Shown in pieces: positions 37,908 through 47,488 of a DNA stretch of 64,000 nt. Source of the stretch: Saccharopolyspora spinosa NRRL 18395 (GTDB lineage: Bacteria; Actinomycetota; Actinomycetes; Mycobacteriales; Pseudonocardiaceae). The stretch covers positions 1,895,654 through 1,959,653 of the forward strand of contig NZ_GL877878.1 of the NCBI RefSeq assembly GCF_000194155.1. The letters are read 5' to 3'. The first letter of the stretch is position 1. Each line of letters starts with the position of its first letter. The position numbers and the translations under genes were made by a program. The notes below the pieces were generated by a model, which was given only the letters and a program-made list of their open reading frames with translations, was not told the origin of the DNA and did not search any database.

Positions 37908-39080
37908 TCAGTACGTCGGCAGGCTGGGGTCGACCTGGTTCGCCCAGCCCAGGACGCCGCCGCCGACGTGCACCGCGTCGGCGAAGCCCGCCCGGTGCAG
38001 CGCCGCCAGCGCCTCCGCGGAGCGGCCACCGGACTTGCAGTGCAGGACGATCTTGCGGTCCTGCGGCAACTCGGCCAGTGCCTCGCCGGAGAGGATGCGG
38101 TCCTTCGGGATCAGCTTGGAGCCCTCAATCTTGACGATCTCGTACTCGTGCGGCTCCCGGACGTCGATGAGCTCGAACTTCTCGCCCCGGTCGAACATCT
38201 CCTTCAGCTCGCGCGGGGTGATCGTGCTGTTCGCCGCCGCCTGCTGGGCTTCGTCGGAGACCACGCCGCAGAACGCCTCGTAGTCGATCAGCTCGGTGAT
38301 CGGCGTCGGGTTCGGGTCCTTGCGGATCTTGACCGTGCGGTAGGTCATCTCCAGCGCGTCGTAGATCATCAGGCGGCCCAGCAGGGTCTCCCCGATGCCG
38401 GTGATCAGCTTGATGGCCTCGTTGACCATGATCGAACCGATCGACGCGCACAGCACGCCCAGGACGCCGCCCTCGGCGCAGGACGGCACCAAGCCGGGCG
38501 GCGGCGGCTCCGGGTACAGGTCACGGTAGTTCGGTCCGTGCTGCTCCCAGAAGACGCTGGCCTGGCCCTCGAAGCGGAAGATCGAGCCCCACACGTACGG
38601 CTTGCCGAGCAGCACCGCGGCGTCGTTCACCAGGTACCGGGTGGCGAAGTTGTCCGTGCCGTCCAGGATCAGGTCGTAGTCGCGGAAGATGTCGAGCGCG
38701 TTCTCCGAGGTCAGGTGCGTCTGGTGCAGGTTGACCTTGACGAACGGGTTGACCTCGGCGATGGAGTCGCGGGCCGATTCCGCCTTGGGCCGCCCGAGGT
38801 CGGACTGGCCGTGGATGACCTGGCGGTGCAGGTTGGACTCGTCGACCTCGTCGAACTCCACGATGCCGAGCGTGCCCACCCCGGCCGCGGCCAGGTACAG
38901 CAGCGCCGGGCTGCCGAGCCCGCCCGCGCCGACCACCAGCACCTTGGCGTTCTTCAGCCGTTTCTGCCCCTCCATCCCGACATCCGGGATGATCAGGTGG
39001 CGGCTGTAGCGCGCGACCTCTTCCTTTGTCAGCTCCGACGCCGGTTCGACCAGCGGCGGCAGCGACGATGCGCCGGACAT
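37908..39080 (-). CDS. moeZ: MoeZ adenylyltransferase/sulfurtransferase
   Basis: A 390-residue protein with an E1-like ATP-binding domain (VVGAGGLGSPALLYLAAAGV near 48, and DGTDNFATRY, with CAEGGVLG as a conserved catalytic-site region) and a C-terminal rhodanese domain (DVREPHEYE and active-site Cys in CKSGGRS). It activates and thiolates the C-terminus of sulfur-carrier proteins (ThiS/MoaD/CysO types) for thiamin, molybdopterin or other sulfur metabolism. The homologue is Rv3206c. Its own terminator follows. Confidence 0.95.
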   Translation of the reverse strand: MSGASSLPPLVEPASELTKEEVARYSRHLIIPDVGMEGQKRLKNAKVLVVGAGGLGSPALLYLAAAGVGTLGIVEFDEVDESNLHRQVIHGQSDLGRPKAESARDSIAEVNPFVKVNLHQTHLTSENALDIFRDYDLILDGTDNFATRYLVNDAAVLLGKPYVWGSIFRFEGQASVFWEQHGPNYRDLYPEPPPPGLVPSCAEGGVLGVLCASIGSIMVNEAIKLITGIGETLLGRLMIYDALEMTYRTVKIRKDPNPTPITELIDYEAFCGVVSDEAQQAAANSTITPRELKEMFDRGEKFELIDVREPHEYEIVKIEGSKLIPKDRILSGEALAELPQDRKIVLHCKSGGRSAEALAALHRAGFADAVHVGGGVLGWANQVDPSLPTY

Positions 39081-39255
39081 TCCCAGCTCCTCCTCAATGG
39101 TCGGTGCAGGCTGCGCTCGGAGCGTGGCAGCAGCACCTCAAGCGTCCCCGGAGGACACCCGAACGGGACCTCACGGAATCTGCAACGCAAGACTCCCCGA
39201 TGGGCTTCCGCAACCCAAACTACTCCCACGATCCGGGACGAAGGGCGCCTCGAAA

Positions 39256-40332
39256 TCACGAGCCGCTGGCACCGGCCGTCGGGAACGGCCAGGCGTTGTA
39301 CTTGCAGACGAAGCCGTCGGCCGGGATCTCGGTCCCCTGGTCGGCGATCTTGTTCAGCTCGTGCAGCTCGTTGTTCGACACGCTGAAGGACTGCTGCATC
39401 ATCACCGGCGCCAGCCCGCCCTGTGAGGGGCAGCCGACGTGCTTGTTGCCGAAGACGTGCCCGACCTCGTGGTTGATCGCGTAGCGCTGGTAGTTGCCGA
39501 TGTCACCCTCGAACGACACCGCGCCGCGAACCCAGCGGGCCCCGTTCAGGTAAACCATGTCGCCCTTGCGGCACGAGCTGTCGTAGGGCACGCCGTTGCG
39601 GTAGTCGCAGGCTTCGCGGGCGGTCTGCTGGCTGACCAGGATGACCCGGAAGTCCGGGCGCGGGCCGCTGGCGTCCACCCGCTGCAGCGAGATCCCGCCG
39701 GCCTGCGGGTTTGTCCAGCTGCGCGGATCGGACAGCGTGGCCTGCACGAGTTTGCCGAACTCGGTGTTCGGGTTTCCGATCTGGGCCTCGATCCCGACCT
39801 CGACCTCGACCGTGTACCGGTACAGCTGGCCGGAGCCGATCACCGGGGAGGTGCCGGGCAGCACCTGGTAGGTGCGCGCGCCGGTCTCCGGGATCTGCCC
39901 ACCGGGCGGCAGGTCGGCGGAGAAGAGCGCGGGCCCGAAGGTCTGGCCGGGCGGCGCCTCGGTGACGATCGGCTCCTCCGGGGCGTCCGAGGCGATCGGG
40001 TCGAAGAGTCCGCTGGCCGAGCCGCGTTCGGATGGGCGGAGGGTCTGGAAGACGGCGAGTGCGCTGACCACAATCAGCAGCGGCACCGCGTAGATCCGCC
40101 AGCCGTAGCGGTAGTGCGCCCCCCGGCGGCGGCGCGGCCGGGGCTTGACGTCCTCGTCGGGTTCCGCGGCGTCGTCGACGTGCTCGGGCTCCGGCGACCC
40201 GGAGACCGGGTGCCACGACGCGGCCAGCGGCTCGCCTCGGCGGCGATCTCCGGAGCCTGCGTGGGCACTCCTCCGTCCCGCCGATCGGCGGTCGGACGCG
40301 GACGCACGAGATCGCTGCGGCGGGCGGTTCAC
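39256..40332 (-). CDS. DUF3152 family membrane-anchored putative zinc metalloprotease
   Basis: A 358-residue protein with a basic, Arg-rich N-terminus, a membrane segment (YAVPLLIVVSALAVF, near 82-97) and a large extracytoplasmic domain ending in the metzincin-type motif NHEVGHVFGNKHVGCP (HExxHxxxxxH). Conserved cysteines (EACDYRNGVPYDSSC) support an external location. This matches DUF3152 (Rv3207c). Proteolytic activity is predicted only. It lies upstream of, and on the same strand as, moeZ. Confidence 0.9.
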   Translation of the reverse strand: MNRPPQRSRASASDRRSAGRRSAHAGSGDRRRGEPLAASWHPVSGSPEPEHVDDAAEPDEDVKPRPRRRRGAHYRYGWRIYAVPLLIVVSALAVFQTLRPSERGSASGLFDPIASDAPEEPIVTEAPPGQTFGPALFSADLPPGGQIPETGARTYQVLPGTSPVIGSGQLYRYTVEVEVGIEAQIGNPNTEFGKLVQATLSDPRSWTNPQAGGISLQRVDASGPRPDFRVILVSQQTAREACDYRNGVPYDSSCRKGDMVYLNGARWVRGAVSFEGDIGNYQRYAINHEVGHVFGNKHVGCPSQGGLAPVMMQQSFSVSNNELHELNKIADQGTEIPADGFVCKYNAWPFPTAGASGS

Positions 40333-40428
40333 GCCCTAAGCGTGCCATAGGGCCCACGGCACCCTAGGCCACCACTGGCCACTCCGGGTGACTGAAGCAC
40401 CGCGAACCACACGAAGTGACGCAAAAGG

Positions 40429-41451
40429 TCACCACCACGAGTCGGCCTGGACCAGTCCGAGCAACGCCCGCGCGACCACCCGTGGCCTCTCCATCTGGGC
40501 AACGTGCCCCGTTCGGGGCAGCACGAGCAGTCGGCCGCGCGGCAGCAGCGTCGCGGTGCGCGGCGCCTTGCGGACCGTCACCACCCGGTCTTCGCTGCCC
40601 CACACGACCAGGGACGGCGCGGCGATCTCGGGAAGCCGGCGCCACAGCGAGCGCGCGGGCGGGACGAGCCAGGAACGTATTAACTCCGTCGTGGTCCGCC
40701 CCAGCGCCGGACCAGACCACGGCAGCCGGCTACATTCCTCGAACTCCGCGGCAGCCTCGGCGAGCCGGTGCGACGGCACCACGTCCGGCTCGGCGAAGCA
40801 CAACCGGACCAGCTGCTCGGCCCGGGCGGCCGGCGTCACCGCCGCCAGCCCCCGCCGCGTGCGGGCCCCGAGGACCGGCAGCATGGCCACCGCGATCCGC
40901 GGATCGGAAAGCCGCCGCGGGTCCAGCCGCAGGTCCGGCATGGCGGGCGAGATCAGCGTCAGCGACGCGATCAGGTCCGGGCGCAGCGCCGCCACCTCGA
41001 TGGCCACCGCGGCACCGAAGGAGTTACCGGACAGGTGCACCGGCGCGGCGTCGAGCTGTTCCAGGACGGAAATCACCACGTCGGCGTTGGCCTGCCGGGT
41101 GAAGCCGAACCCGGGCGGCGGTTCGGAACGCCCGAAGCCCGGCAGGTCCAGGGCGATGCTGCGCAGCTGCCCGGCGAGCAGCCCGGCCAGATCGGTCCAG
41201 TTCGTCGACGACCCGGCCAGCCCGTGCAGGTGCACGGCGGTCGCGGCCCTCGGCGACGGCCCCGGCGTCTCGCGCAGGTGCACACGCATCGGACCCCAGC
41301 GAGTGCCCAGTTCAACGTGCCGACCGGGCGGCGGCTTCGCCGTTAGGTCGATCGGCGGAATGCCGTCCGCCACCAGCGGCACCCTCGTCAGGTCGTACCG
41401 GTCCGAAAGGGCTCGCCGGTGCGGCCGAGCGGCCGGTGTTGTCGTGGTCAC
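40429..41451 (-). CDS. Alpha/beta hydrolase
   Basis: A 340-residue protein with the nucleophile elbow SGNSFGAAVAIEVA (Ser near 154), oxyanion-hole region HGLAGSSTNWTDL, and the acid/His end VVWGSEDRVV and LPRTGHVAQMERP. The N-terminal 50 residues are an extension. The family includes esterases, lipases and dienelactone hydrolases; I cannot define the substrate. It is divergent from the TetR-type gene at 41578, which might regulate it. Confidence 0.9.
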   Translation of the reverse strand: MTTTTPAARPHRRALSDRYDLTRVPLVADGIPPIDLTAKPPPGRHVELGTRWGPMRVHLRETPGPSPRAATAVHLHGLAGSSTNWTDLAGLLAGQLRSIALDLPGFGRSEPPPGFGFTRQANADVVISVLEQLDAAPVHLSGNSFGAAVAIEVAALRPDLIASLTLISPAMPDLRLDPRRLSDPRIAVAMLPVLGARTRRGLAAVTPAARAEQLVRLCFAEPDVVPSHRLAEAAAEFEECSRLPWSGPALGRTTTELIRSWLVPPARSLWRRLPEIAAPSLVVWGSEDRVVTVRKAPRTATLLPRGRLLVLPRTGHVAQMERPRVVARALLGLVQADSWW

Positions 41452-41577
41452 ACCTACAGCATGGCGGTCCGCCCGAACCCGGATTTCGCTACCTACCTCT
41501 ACCGGCGAGTAGAGTCAGGCCCCACTGGGTGGCCGGAAGGCCGCCGAGCGAGTGGAAGGAATCGGGTGGAGGCGAGG

Positions 41578-42198
41578 ATGACCGAGACCGCGCAGCCGAG
41601 CCGAGGCGTCCGGATGCCCCGTGACGCACGCCGGGCACAGCTGCTCGAAGCGGCTCAGTACGTTTTCGTGCACAACGGCTACCACGCGGCGGCGATGGAC
41701 GACATCGCGGAGCGCGCGGGGGTCAGCAAGCCGGTCCTCTACCAGCACTTCCCTGGCAAGCTGGAGCTCTACCTCGCGCTGCTGGAGACGCACGGCAACG
41801 AGCTGGTGCGCCGGGTCCGCGAGGCCATCGAGTCCACCTCGGACAACAAGCTGCGGGTGCGGGCCGCGATCGGTGCGCTGTACGAGTTCGTGGCCGGCGA
41901 GGGGCAGGCTTTCCGGCTGGTCTTCGAATCGGACCTGCGCGGCGAACCGGCCGTGGAGAAGGCCGTGGAGGGCGCCCTGTCCGGGTGCATCGACGCGATC
42001 ACCGAGGCGGTCACGGCAGACGCGGAGCTGGACGCGGAACGCGCGCGGCTGCTAGCGGTGGGCCTAGTCGGCCTCAGCCAGGTGACCGCACGCTACTGGC
42101 TGGACGCGAGGGAGACGATCTCCCGCGACGAAGCGGTGAGCCTGATGTCCACCCTCGCCTGGAAGGGCCTGGCAGGCTTCCCCCTGCAGAACCCCTGA
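41578..42198 (+). CDS. TetR family transcriptional regulator
   Basis: A 206-residue protein starting at ATG 41578 with GGAGGCGAGG directly upstream. The N-terminal helix-turn-helix is clear (MDDIAERAGVSKPVLYQHF at about 42-60); the rest is the helical ligand-binding domain. It is the positional homologue of Rv3208. The DUF3107 gene faces it across a perfect palindrome. Ligand and targets are unknown; the divergent hydrolase gene is a candidate. Confidence 0.92.
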   Translation: MTETAQPSRGVRMPRDARRAQLLEAAQYVFVHNGYHAAAMDDIAERAGVSKPVLYQHFPGKLELYLALLETHGNELVRRVREAIESTSDNKLRVRAAIGALYEFVAGEGQAFRLVFESDLRGEPAVEKAVEGALSGCIDAITEAVTADAELDAERARLLAVGLVGLSQVTARYWLDARETISRDEAVSLMSTLAWKGLAGFPLQNP

Positions 42199-42360
42199 CC
42201 CCGGCGGACCGCGATTTTAATAATGAGCCTTTTCATCCTGGTCGATCCGCAGCCGCGACGCCTGAATTCCCACGACGCTGAGGTCGTCGCATACGCCGAA
42301 GGCGCATGCGAATAAGCCGACTACGCCGCCCGAAGGTGTCTCCACCGCCGGTCAGGTGAA

Positions 42361-42398
42361 GCGTGAGGGGCACCCTCGGCCGAGGGTGCCCCTCACGC
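42361..42398. terminator. 38-bp perfect palindrome between convergent genes
   Basis: GCGTGAGGGGCACCCTCGG (42361-42379) is followed directly by its exact complement (42380-42398), with A6 on the right side. It separates the TetR and DUF3107 genes and can terminate both strands. Confidence 0.85.
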
Positions 42399-42411
42399 AG
42401 AAAAAACCAGG

Positions 42412-42639
42412 TCAGCTGACACCGAAGCCGACGCGCGGCAGCGCCGCCGGGCCGATCTCGACGTAGGCGACCTTGGTGGACGGGACGATGATGCGACGCC
42501 CCTTCTCATCGGTCAGCGCCAGCACGCCGTCAGCGTTCTTCAGCGCGTCGGCGACCAGCGACTCGACCTCTTCCTGGGACTGTCCGCTGGCGACCGTCAG
42601 CTCGCGCGGGCTGTCCACGACGCCGATCTTGACCTCCAC
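42412..42639 (-). CDS. DUF3107 small protein (Rv3208A/TB9.4 type)
   Basis: A 75-residue protein from GTG 42639 (VEVKIGVVDSPRELTV), with GGAGG six bases upstream; this start matches the family better than the longer frame. The conserved end GRRIIVPSTKVAYVEIG is characteristic. DUF3107 is an actinobacterial family of unknown function, always encoded near the TetR and ferritin-like genes. Confidence 0.93.
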   Translation of the reverse strand: MEVKIGVVDSPRELTVASGQSQEEVESLVADALKNADGVLALTDEKGRRIIVPSTKVAYVEIGPAALPRVGFGVS

Positions 42640-42813
42640 GCCGAACCTCCGTTGAGCACTCGTTTCCAATGGGATGCGGCAAGGCTATCCCAGGTCCCAT
42701 CGCGATCGGGCAACGAAGCCCGGCGAGCAGATATTCCGCTGCGGATCCAGCGCGCACCTCCGGACGAAGTCAGCCCGAGGGCAGACAGTTCTCGCGCCCG
42801 GAAGTGGGGTTCG

Positions 42814-43500
42814 TCAGCCCAGGCCGAGCCGAGCCATCCGCTTGGTGTGGTTGTTCTGCAACCGCCGGAACATCGCAGCTATTCCCGTGAGATCCCCGGA
42901 TCCCTTGATGATCAGCTCAGCCAGCGCGTCCCGCTCCGCGACCACCCGCTGCGCCTGCGTCATGGCCTCGCCCAGCAGCCGCCGCCCCCACAAGGTCAGC
43001 TTGTCCCGCAGCTTGCGGTCCTTCTCGCAGGCCGCCTGCACCTCGCGCTCGGCGAACGCCGAGTGACCGGTGTCGGCGAGCACCGTCAGCACCAGCCCCC
43101 GCGAGGTCGGGTCCAGCCACTCCGCGACCTCGCGGTAGAAATCGGCGGCCAAGCCGTCCCCGACGTAGGCCTTGACCAGTGATTCCAGCCATGAATGCGG
43201 CGCGGTCGACTCGTTGAACGCCTCGAACGGCGCCGCGAACGGCTGCATCACCTCGTCGATCGCCACGCCGTGCCCGGCCAGGTGCTCTTCGAGTAGCCGG
43301 TAGTGGCCGATCTCCGCGGCGGCCATGCTGGCCAGCGCCGCGCGGCCGGTCAGCGTGGGCGCGGTGCGCGCGTCCTCGGCAAGGCGGTCGAAGGCCGACA
43401 GCTCTCCGTAGGCCAGCGCCGCGAGCAGATCCACGACGCCTTCCTCGTAACGCTCGTCACTTTCACCGGGCAACCTGGCGCGCTGGTCAGCCTCATTCAT
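42814..43500 (-). CDS. Ferritin-like fold protein (Rv3210c family)
   Basis: A 228-residue all-helical protein from ATG 43500 ([18 protein letters not shown]). It has candidate di-metal ligands in helices: [26 protein letters not shown], and [11 protein letters not shown], fitting the ferritin/rubrerythrin fold of tRNA-hydroxylase-like proteins. Catalytic activity is unproven. It is divergent from the DEAD-box helicase gene. The far longer frame overlapping this start on the same strand is a shadow of the helicase gene. Confidence 0.88.
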   Translation of the reverse strand: MNEADQRARLPGESDERYEEGVVDLLAALAYGELSAFDRLAEDARTAPTLTGRAALASMAAAEIGHYRLLEEHLAGHGVAIDEVMQPFAAPFEAFNESTAPHSWLESLVKAYVGDGLAADFYREVAEWLDPTSRGLVLTVLADTGHSAFAEREVQAACEKDRKLRDKLTLWGRRLLGEAMTQAQRVVAERDALAELIIKGSGDLTGIAAMFRRLQNNHTKRMARLGLG

Positions 43501-43923
43501 GGCTGCGAGCCTAACCGGCACCACGCCCGAGTAATACGCACCACGGCGAGAACGGCCGGCGAACAGGTATCCTCGAACCTCGGAGGAGCATCGGCGTCCG
43601 GCGGCGTGGTCGTACACCGTGGGGCTGGCTCCCCGAACGTCACGATCTGGGCGACTCACGCCCGAGCGGGACGGCCCCCGGACCACTGCCGACGCGAACG
43701 CGGCCCGAGCGACCCGCTCGTCGGCTTGGGCGCGCATGCGACGCCGAGAGTAACGAACCAACAGCGGGTCAACCGCTGAGCGAACAGAGGCGCGCACCAT
43801 CACGTCGGTGACCACTAGCACGAAGAGCGGCCGCGACCAGCGAGCCGCCGTGCCGGGAGGACGTCGCCACGGATCGGCCCCGACCGGGACGCGTGCGCGC
43901 AGGTACCGAGAGAGGCGATCATT
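43501..43923. other. Divergent intergenic region
   Basis: A 420-bp stretch between the ferritin-like gene and the helicase gene. I see no gene; it must carry both promoters and, given its length, probably a long 5' leader for the helicase mRNA. Confidence 0.6.
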
Positions 43924-45588
43924 CTGACGTTCACCAACAGCCAGGCCCCCGACGGCCTCGAAGATCACAGCGGGGGCGGCAGCCCCGACATCACAGACCT
44001 CGAGCACCGCGAGTCCGGTGCCCCCGAAGCCGGAGATGCCGCACCCCTGAAGGCCGGCACCGCCGGCGCCCCTGACGCCCCGACCTTCGCCGAGCTGGAC
44101 GTGCACCCGGACATCGTCCGCGCGCTGCGCGAAGCCGGCATCGAGCGCACCTTCGCCATCCAGGAGCTGACCCTGCCGCTGGCGATGCAGGGCGAAGACC
44201 TGATCGGCCAGGCCCGCACGGGCACCGGCAAGACACTCGGCTTCGGCGTCCCGCTGCTGCACCGCCTGCAACGGCCCGGCGACGGCACCCCGCAGGCGCT
44301 CATCGTGGTGCCGACCCGCGAGCTGTGCCTGCAGGTCACCCGCGACCTCACCGACGCTGGCAAGCACCTGGGCGTGCGAACCGTCGCCGTCTACGGCGGC
44401 CGCCCCTACGAGGAGCAGATCTCCGCGCTGCGCAAGGGCGTCGACGTGGTCATCGGCACCCCGGGACGCCTGCTCGACCTGGCCGAACAGCGCCACCTGG
44501 TGCTCGGCAAGGTCCGCGGGCTGGTGCTCGACGAGGCCGACGAGATGCTCGACCTCGGGTTCCTGCCGGACATCGAGCGCATCCTGCACATGGTCCCCGA
44601 GCAGCGGCAGACGATGCTGTTCTCGGCCACCATGCCGGGCCCGATCCTGACCCTGGCCCGCACGTTCATGACGCAGCCCACGCACATCCGGGCCGAACAG
44701 GCCGACGAGAGCGCGGTGCACGAGCGCACCCGGCAGTTCATCTACCGGGCGCACGCGATGGACAAGACCGAGCTGATCGCGAAGGCCCTGCAGGCCACCG
44801 ATCGCGGCCTGGCGATGATCTTCAGCCGGACCAAGCGGACCGCCCAGAAACTCGCCGACGAACTCACCGAGCGCGGCTTCGCGGCCGGCGCGGTGCACGG
44901 CGACCTCGGGCAGGGCGCGCGTGAGAAGGCGCTGCGCGCGTTCCGCTCCGGCAAGGTCGACATCCTGGTGGCCACCGACGTCGCGGCCCGCGGCATCGAC
45001 GTCGCCGGCGTGACCCACGTGATCAACCTGCAGTGCCCGGACGACGAGAAGAACTACGTGCACCGCATCGGCCGCACCGGCCGCGCCGGGCGCGAAGGCG
45101 TCGCGATCACGCTGGTCGACTGGGACGAAGAGCCCCGCTGGAAGCTGATCAGCGACACGCTCGGCCTCGGCAAGCCCGAGCCCGTCGAGACCTACTCGAC
45201 CTCGCCGCACCTGTTCAGCGACCTCGACATCCCGGCGGACGTCACCGGCCGGCTACCGCTGGCCAAGCGCACCCGCGCGGGCCTGGACGCCGAACCCGAA
45301 ACGCAGGGCGAAGCCAAGCGGCCCCGCCGCAACCGGCTCCGCACCCGCGGCGGAGCGGACCAGCGCACCGGCGACGCCGAAACCGGTGCCCGCCAGGAAA
45401 GCGACGCCGAAACCCGGCCTGCCCGGCGGCGGCAGCGCCGCCGCACCCGCAGCGGTGCCGAAGCCGCCCCGCAGCCGGCGGAAGCGCCCGCCCCAGGAGG
45501 CGAAGCCGACGCTGGCGAACGCCCCCGCCGCAGGCGCCGTAGGCGCCGGGCGGGCGAGCCGACCGGCGAAGCCGGCGACGCCGCGTAG
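43924..45588 (+). CDS. DEAD-box RNA helicase (RhlE-like), probable non-canonical start
   Basis: The frame contains all DEAD-box motifs: [28 protein letters not shown], and [11 protein letters not shown], with a basic Arg-rich C-terminal tail of about 100 residues. The first ATG/GTG/TTG after an in-frame TAG at 43816 is GTG 44101, but that would cut off the conserved Phe upstream of the Q motif ([12 protein letters not shown]). Homology-like sequence TFTNSQAP... begins right after CTG 43924, which has GAGAGG nine bases upstream; an ATT at 43921 is another choice. I therefore give the CTG start (554 residues). It is the Rv3211 homologue, acting in RNA remodelling. Confidence 0.88.
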   Translation: MTFTNSQAPDGLEDHSGGGSPDITDLEHRESGAPEAGDAAPLKAGTAGAPDAPTFAELDVHPDIVRALREAGIERTFAIQELTLPLAMQGEDLIGQARTGTGKTLGFGVPLLHRLQRPGDGTPQALIVVPTRELCLQVTRDLTDAGKHLGVRTVAVYGGRPYEEQISALRKGVDVVIGTPGRLLDLAEQRHLVLGKVRGLVLDEADEMLDLGFLPDIERILHMVPEQRQTMLFSATMPGPILTLARTFMTQPTHIRAEQADESAVHERTRQFIYRAHAMDKTELIAKALQATDRGLAMIFSRTKRTAQKLADELTERGFAAGAVHGDLGQGAREKALRAFRSGKVDILVATDVAARGIDVAGVTHVINLQCPDDEKNYVHRIGRTGRAGREGVAITLVDWDEEPRWKLISDTLGLGKPEPVETYSTSPHLFSDLDIPADVTGRLPLAKRTRAGLDAEPETQGEAKRPRRNRLRTRGGADQRTGDAETGARQESDAETRPARRRQRRRTRSGAEAAPQPAEAPAPGGEADAGERPRRRRRRRRAGEPTGEAGDAA

Positions 45589-45600
45589 CGCGAGTCGAGA

Positions 45601-45645
45601 CCCGTGAGCCGAATGGAGCGCGAAACGCTCCATTCGGCTCACGGG
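45601..45645 (+). terminator. Terminator of the DEAD-box helicase gene
   Basis: A perfect 20-bp stem (CCCGTGAGCCGAATGGAGCG at 45601-45620, complement at 45626-45645) with a CGAAA loop, 12 nt after the stop codon. No U-tract follows. Confidence 0.85.
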
Positions 45646-45701
45646 TCGAGCTTTGAGCGGAAGCCCTCGAAGCCGCGCAGAACCGGCGACGTCTGAGGTT
45701 C

Positions 45702-45739
45702 CGCCACCCGCACCGCCACGCGCCACCCGCACCGCCACG
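45702..45739. repeat. Two tandem 19-bp copies of CGCCACCCGCACCGCCACG
   Basis: Exact direct repeats at 45702-45720 and 45721-45739, each holding two CCGCCAC-type units. They sit in the promoter-side region of the gene at 45810 and match the motif at 31235-31256. Confidence 0.8.
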
Positions 45740-45809
45740 CAAGACGAGTTTGGGAACAACCTCTACAGCTAAGTCGGCGCAGTAACAGCCAGGCGATCGA
45801 GGAGTGATT

Positions 45810-47012
45810 TTGGTCCGGCCGGAGCGGCGCACGAGAACCGACCTCGCCGTGGTGGCGTTGATCGCCGTGGCCGCGCTCGTCGGCGGTGCCGTGCTCTGGT
45901 TCAACAGCGATGCGCGCGCCACCGTTTCCGAGACGGCTGCCCAGCCGATCCCGGAACCTCCCGCAGCCACCGGGGTTCCGCCGACGCTGACCGAGGCTTG
46001 GCGCGCTACCAGCCCCGCCACCCCGATCCCGGTGGTCGCCGGGCCCGCCGTGGTCACCGGATCCGGCAACGAGGTGCTCGGCCACGACCCGCTGACCGGA
46101 CAGGTCGCCTGGCGCTACGCCCGCGACCTTCCACTGTGCACGGTCGGCACGGAGTGGGACCGTGCGATCGCGGTCTTCCGCAAGTCGGAGAACTGCAGCG
46201 AGGTCACCTCGCTGCGCGGGCCGACCGGGGTCCGCGGGCCGCAGCGCAATTCCGACGCCGAGTTCGGCACGCAGCTGCTCGCCGACGGCACCTACGTGAC
46301 GGCCACCGGGCAGCGCTCCTTCGAGTCCTGGCGCTCGGACCTGGTGCGCACCCAGCAGTTCGGCATGCCGCCCGCGGTGAAGAACCCGGGCAACAACCTG
46401 ACCCGCCCGGAATGCACCTACTCCTCGATCGGGGTCGGCGACGAGCGGATCGGGGCCGTCGAGTCCTGCCCTGGCGAGCAGGGCCGGATCACCGTCCTGA
46501 AGACCCACCCCGAGGACGACGAGAAGCCCGAGGAGGTCTTCAGCGTGATCCTCGGCAGCACGTCCGCCGGGATCGTCGCGGTCAACGACAAGCACGTCGC
46601 CGTCGTTCTCCGAGACCGCTCACAGGTCGTGGTCTACAACAACAACGGCTCGCTGGTGACCACCTTCCCGGTGCGCGCCGGCACCCCCGACCTCCGCGCG
46701 AACGTGCAGGTCGAGTCGACCGCGAAGGGCCGCCGCATCTACTGGCACACCGGCGTCGACACGATCGCCCTGGACCCGGGCACCCTCACTCCACTGTGGA
46801 CCGCACCGGACACGCTCGGCCCGGGCGTCGGTTTCGGCGGGAAGCTGCTGGTGCCGGTGCCGGGCGGCCTCGCGGTCGTGGATGCCGTCACCGGGAACCC
46901 CGAGCGGGTGATCCCGGTGGACCGCGGCGGCTACACCGGCCCGATCCAGCTCACGACGGTCGGCCCGATGCTCCTGGAGCAACGCGGCGACACCCTGGTC
47001 GCCCTCCGCTGA
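45810..47012 (+). CDS. Membrane-anchored PQQ-like beta-propeller protein (Rv3212 type)
   Basis: A 400-residue protein. I favour TTG 45810 (giving MVRPERRTRTDL) with GAGGAG six bases upstream; GTG 45804 is an alternative two codons earlier. One membrane segment follows a basic start (residues 12-30: LAVVALIAVAALVGGAVLW), then a Pro-rich linker and a propeller with repeated blade strands such as VLGHDPLTGQVAWRYA, TIALDPGTLTPLWT and GLAVVDAVTGNPERVI. The quinone ligands are not evident, so it is probably a binding or scaffold protein outside the membrane. Confidence 0.82.
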   Translation: MVRPERRTRTDLAVVALIAVAALVGGAVLWFNSDARATVSETAAQPIPEPPAATGVPPTLTEAWRATSPATPIPVVAGPAVVTGSGNEVLGHDPLTGQVAWRYARDLPLCTVGTEWDRAIAVFRKSENCSEVTSLRGPTGVRGPQRNSDAEFGTQLLADGTYVTATGQRSFESWRSDLVRTQQFGMPPAVKNPGNNLTRPECTYSSIGVGDERIGAVESCPGEQGRITVLKTHPEDDEKPEEVFSVILGSTSAGIVAVNDKHVAVVLRDRSQVVVYNNNGSLVTTFPVRAGTPDLRANVQVESTAKGRRIYWHTGVDTIALDPGTLTPLWTAPDTLGPGVGFGGKLLVPVPGGLAVVDAVTGNPERVIPVDRGGYTGPIQLTTVGPMLLEQRGDTLVALR

Positions 47013-47070
47013 AACCCCGGAACCAGCAGGTCCCGACGCGAATTCCCGGTTCCAGCCGAGAACTCCTGGA

Positions 47071-47484
47071 TCAGGCCCACCACCAGAACCACAGCGAGCC
47101 GATCACGACCACGAACACACCCAAGGCCGCCAGGCTCCCCCGCGCGTCGCGGCGGCGGTCCGCGACCGCCTGCAGTGCCAGGGCCACCAGCGACGCCACC
47201 AGCTGAGCGATCACCGCCGCCAGCCCGGGGCCTTGCTGCCCCTGGCCCGTCGCCCAGAACTGCACGGCAACCAGCCCGAGCGCGAGCAGCAGCAAGCCGA
47301 CCGCCAAAGCGCCGGTGAGGCCTCGGAAAGCGGATCCGGCCTGACCGGCTGGCTTCGGCTGGCTCAGCGCGTGACGGCGGTGCCGCTGCCGCGGAAGATC
47401 AGCCGCTTCCGGCAGCCGCCGCGTGTGGGGTGGCTGCGCTCGTTGCGAAGCGGGCGTGCGCATCGGCCTGTCCTCCGGTCGCAT
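47071..47484 (-). CDS. Small membrane protein, 2-3 hydrophobic segments
   Basis: From ATG 47484 (MRPEDRPMRTPASQRA) the protein has 137 residues; ATG 47463 with GGAGG eight bases upstream is equally plausible. A basic N-terminal half precedes segments GALAVGLLLLALGLVAVQFW, AAVIAQLVASLVALALQAV and LAALGVFVVVIGSLWFWWWA. It follows the nuclease gene with a 4-bp gap, so it is in the same transcript. The function is unknown. Confidence 0.78.
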   Translation of the reverse strand: MRPEDRPMRTPASQRAQPPHTRRLPEAADLPRQRHRRHALSQPKPAGQAGSAFRGLTGALAVGLLLLALGLVAVQFWATGQGQQGPGLAAVIAQLVASLVALALQAVADRRRDARGSLAALGVFVVVIGSLWFWWWA

Positions 47485-47488
47485 GTCG

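Noticed and set aside
42814..45210. A reverse-strand open frame of nearly 800 codons across the DEAD-box helicase gene
   Set aside because: Only its last 228 codons (from ATG 43500) are a real gene; the rest is antisense to the helicase and has no domain.
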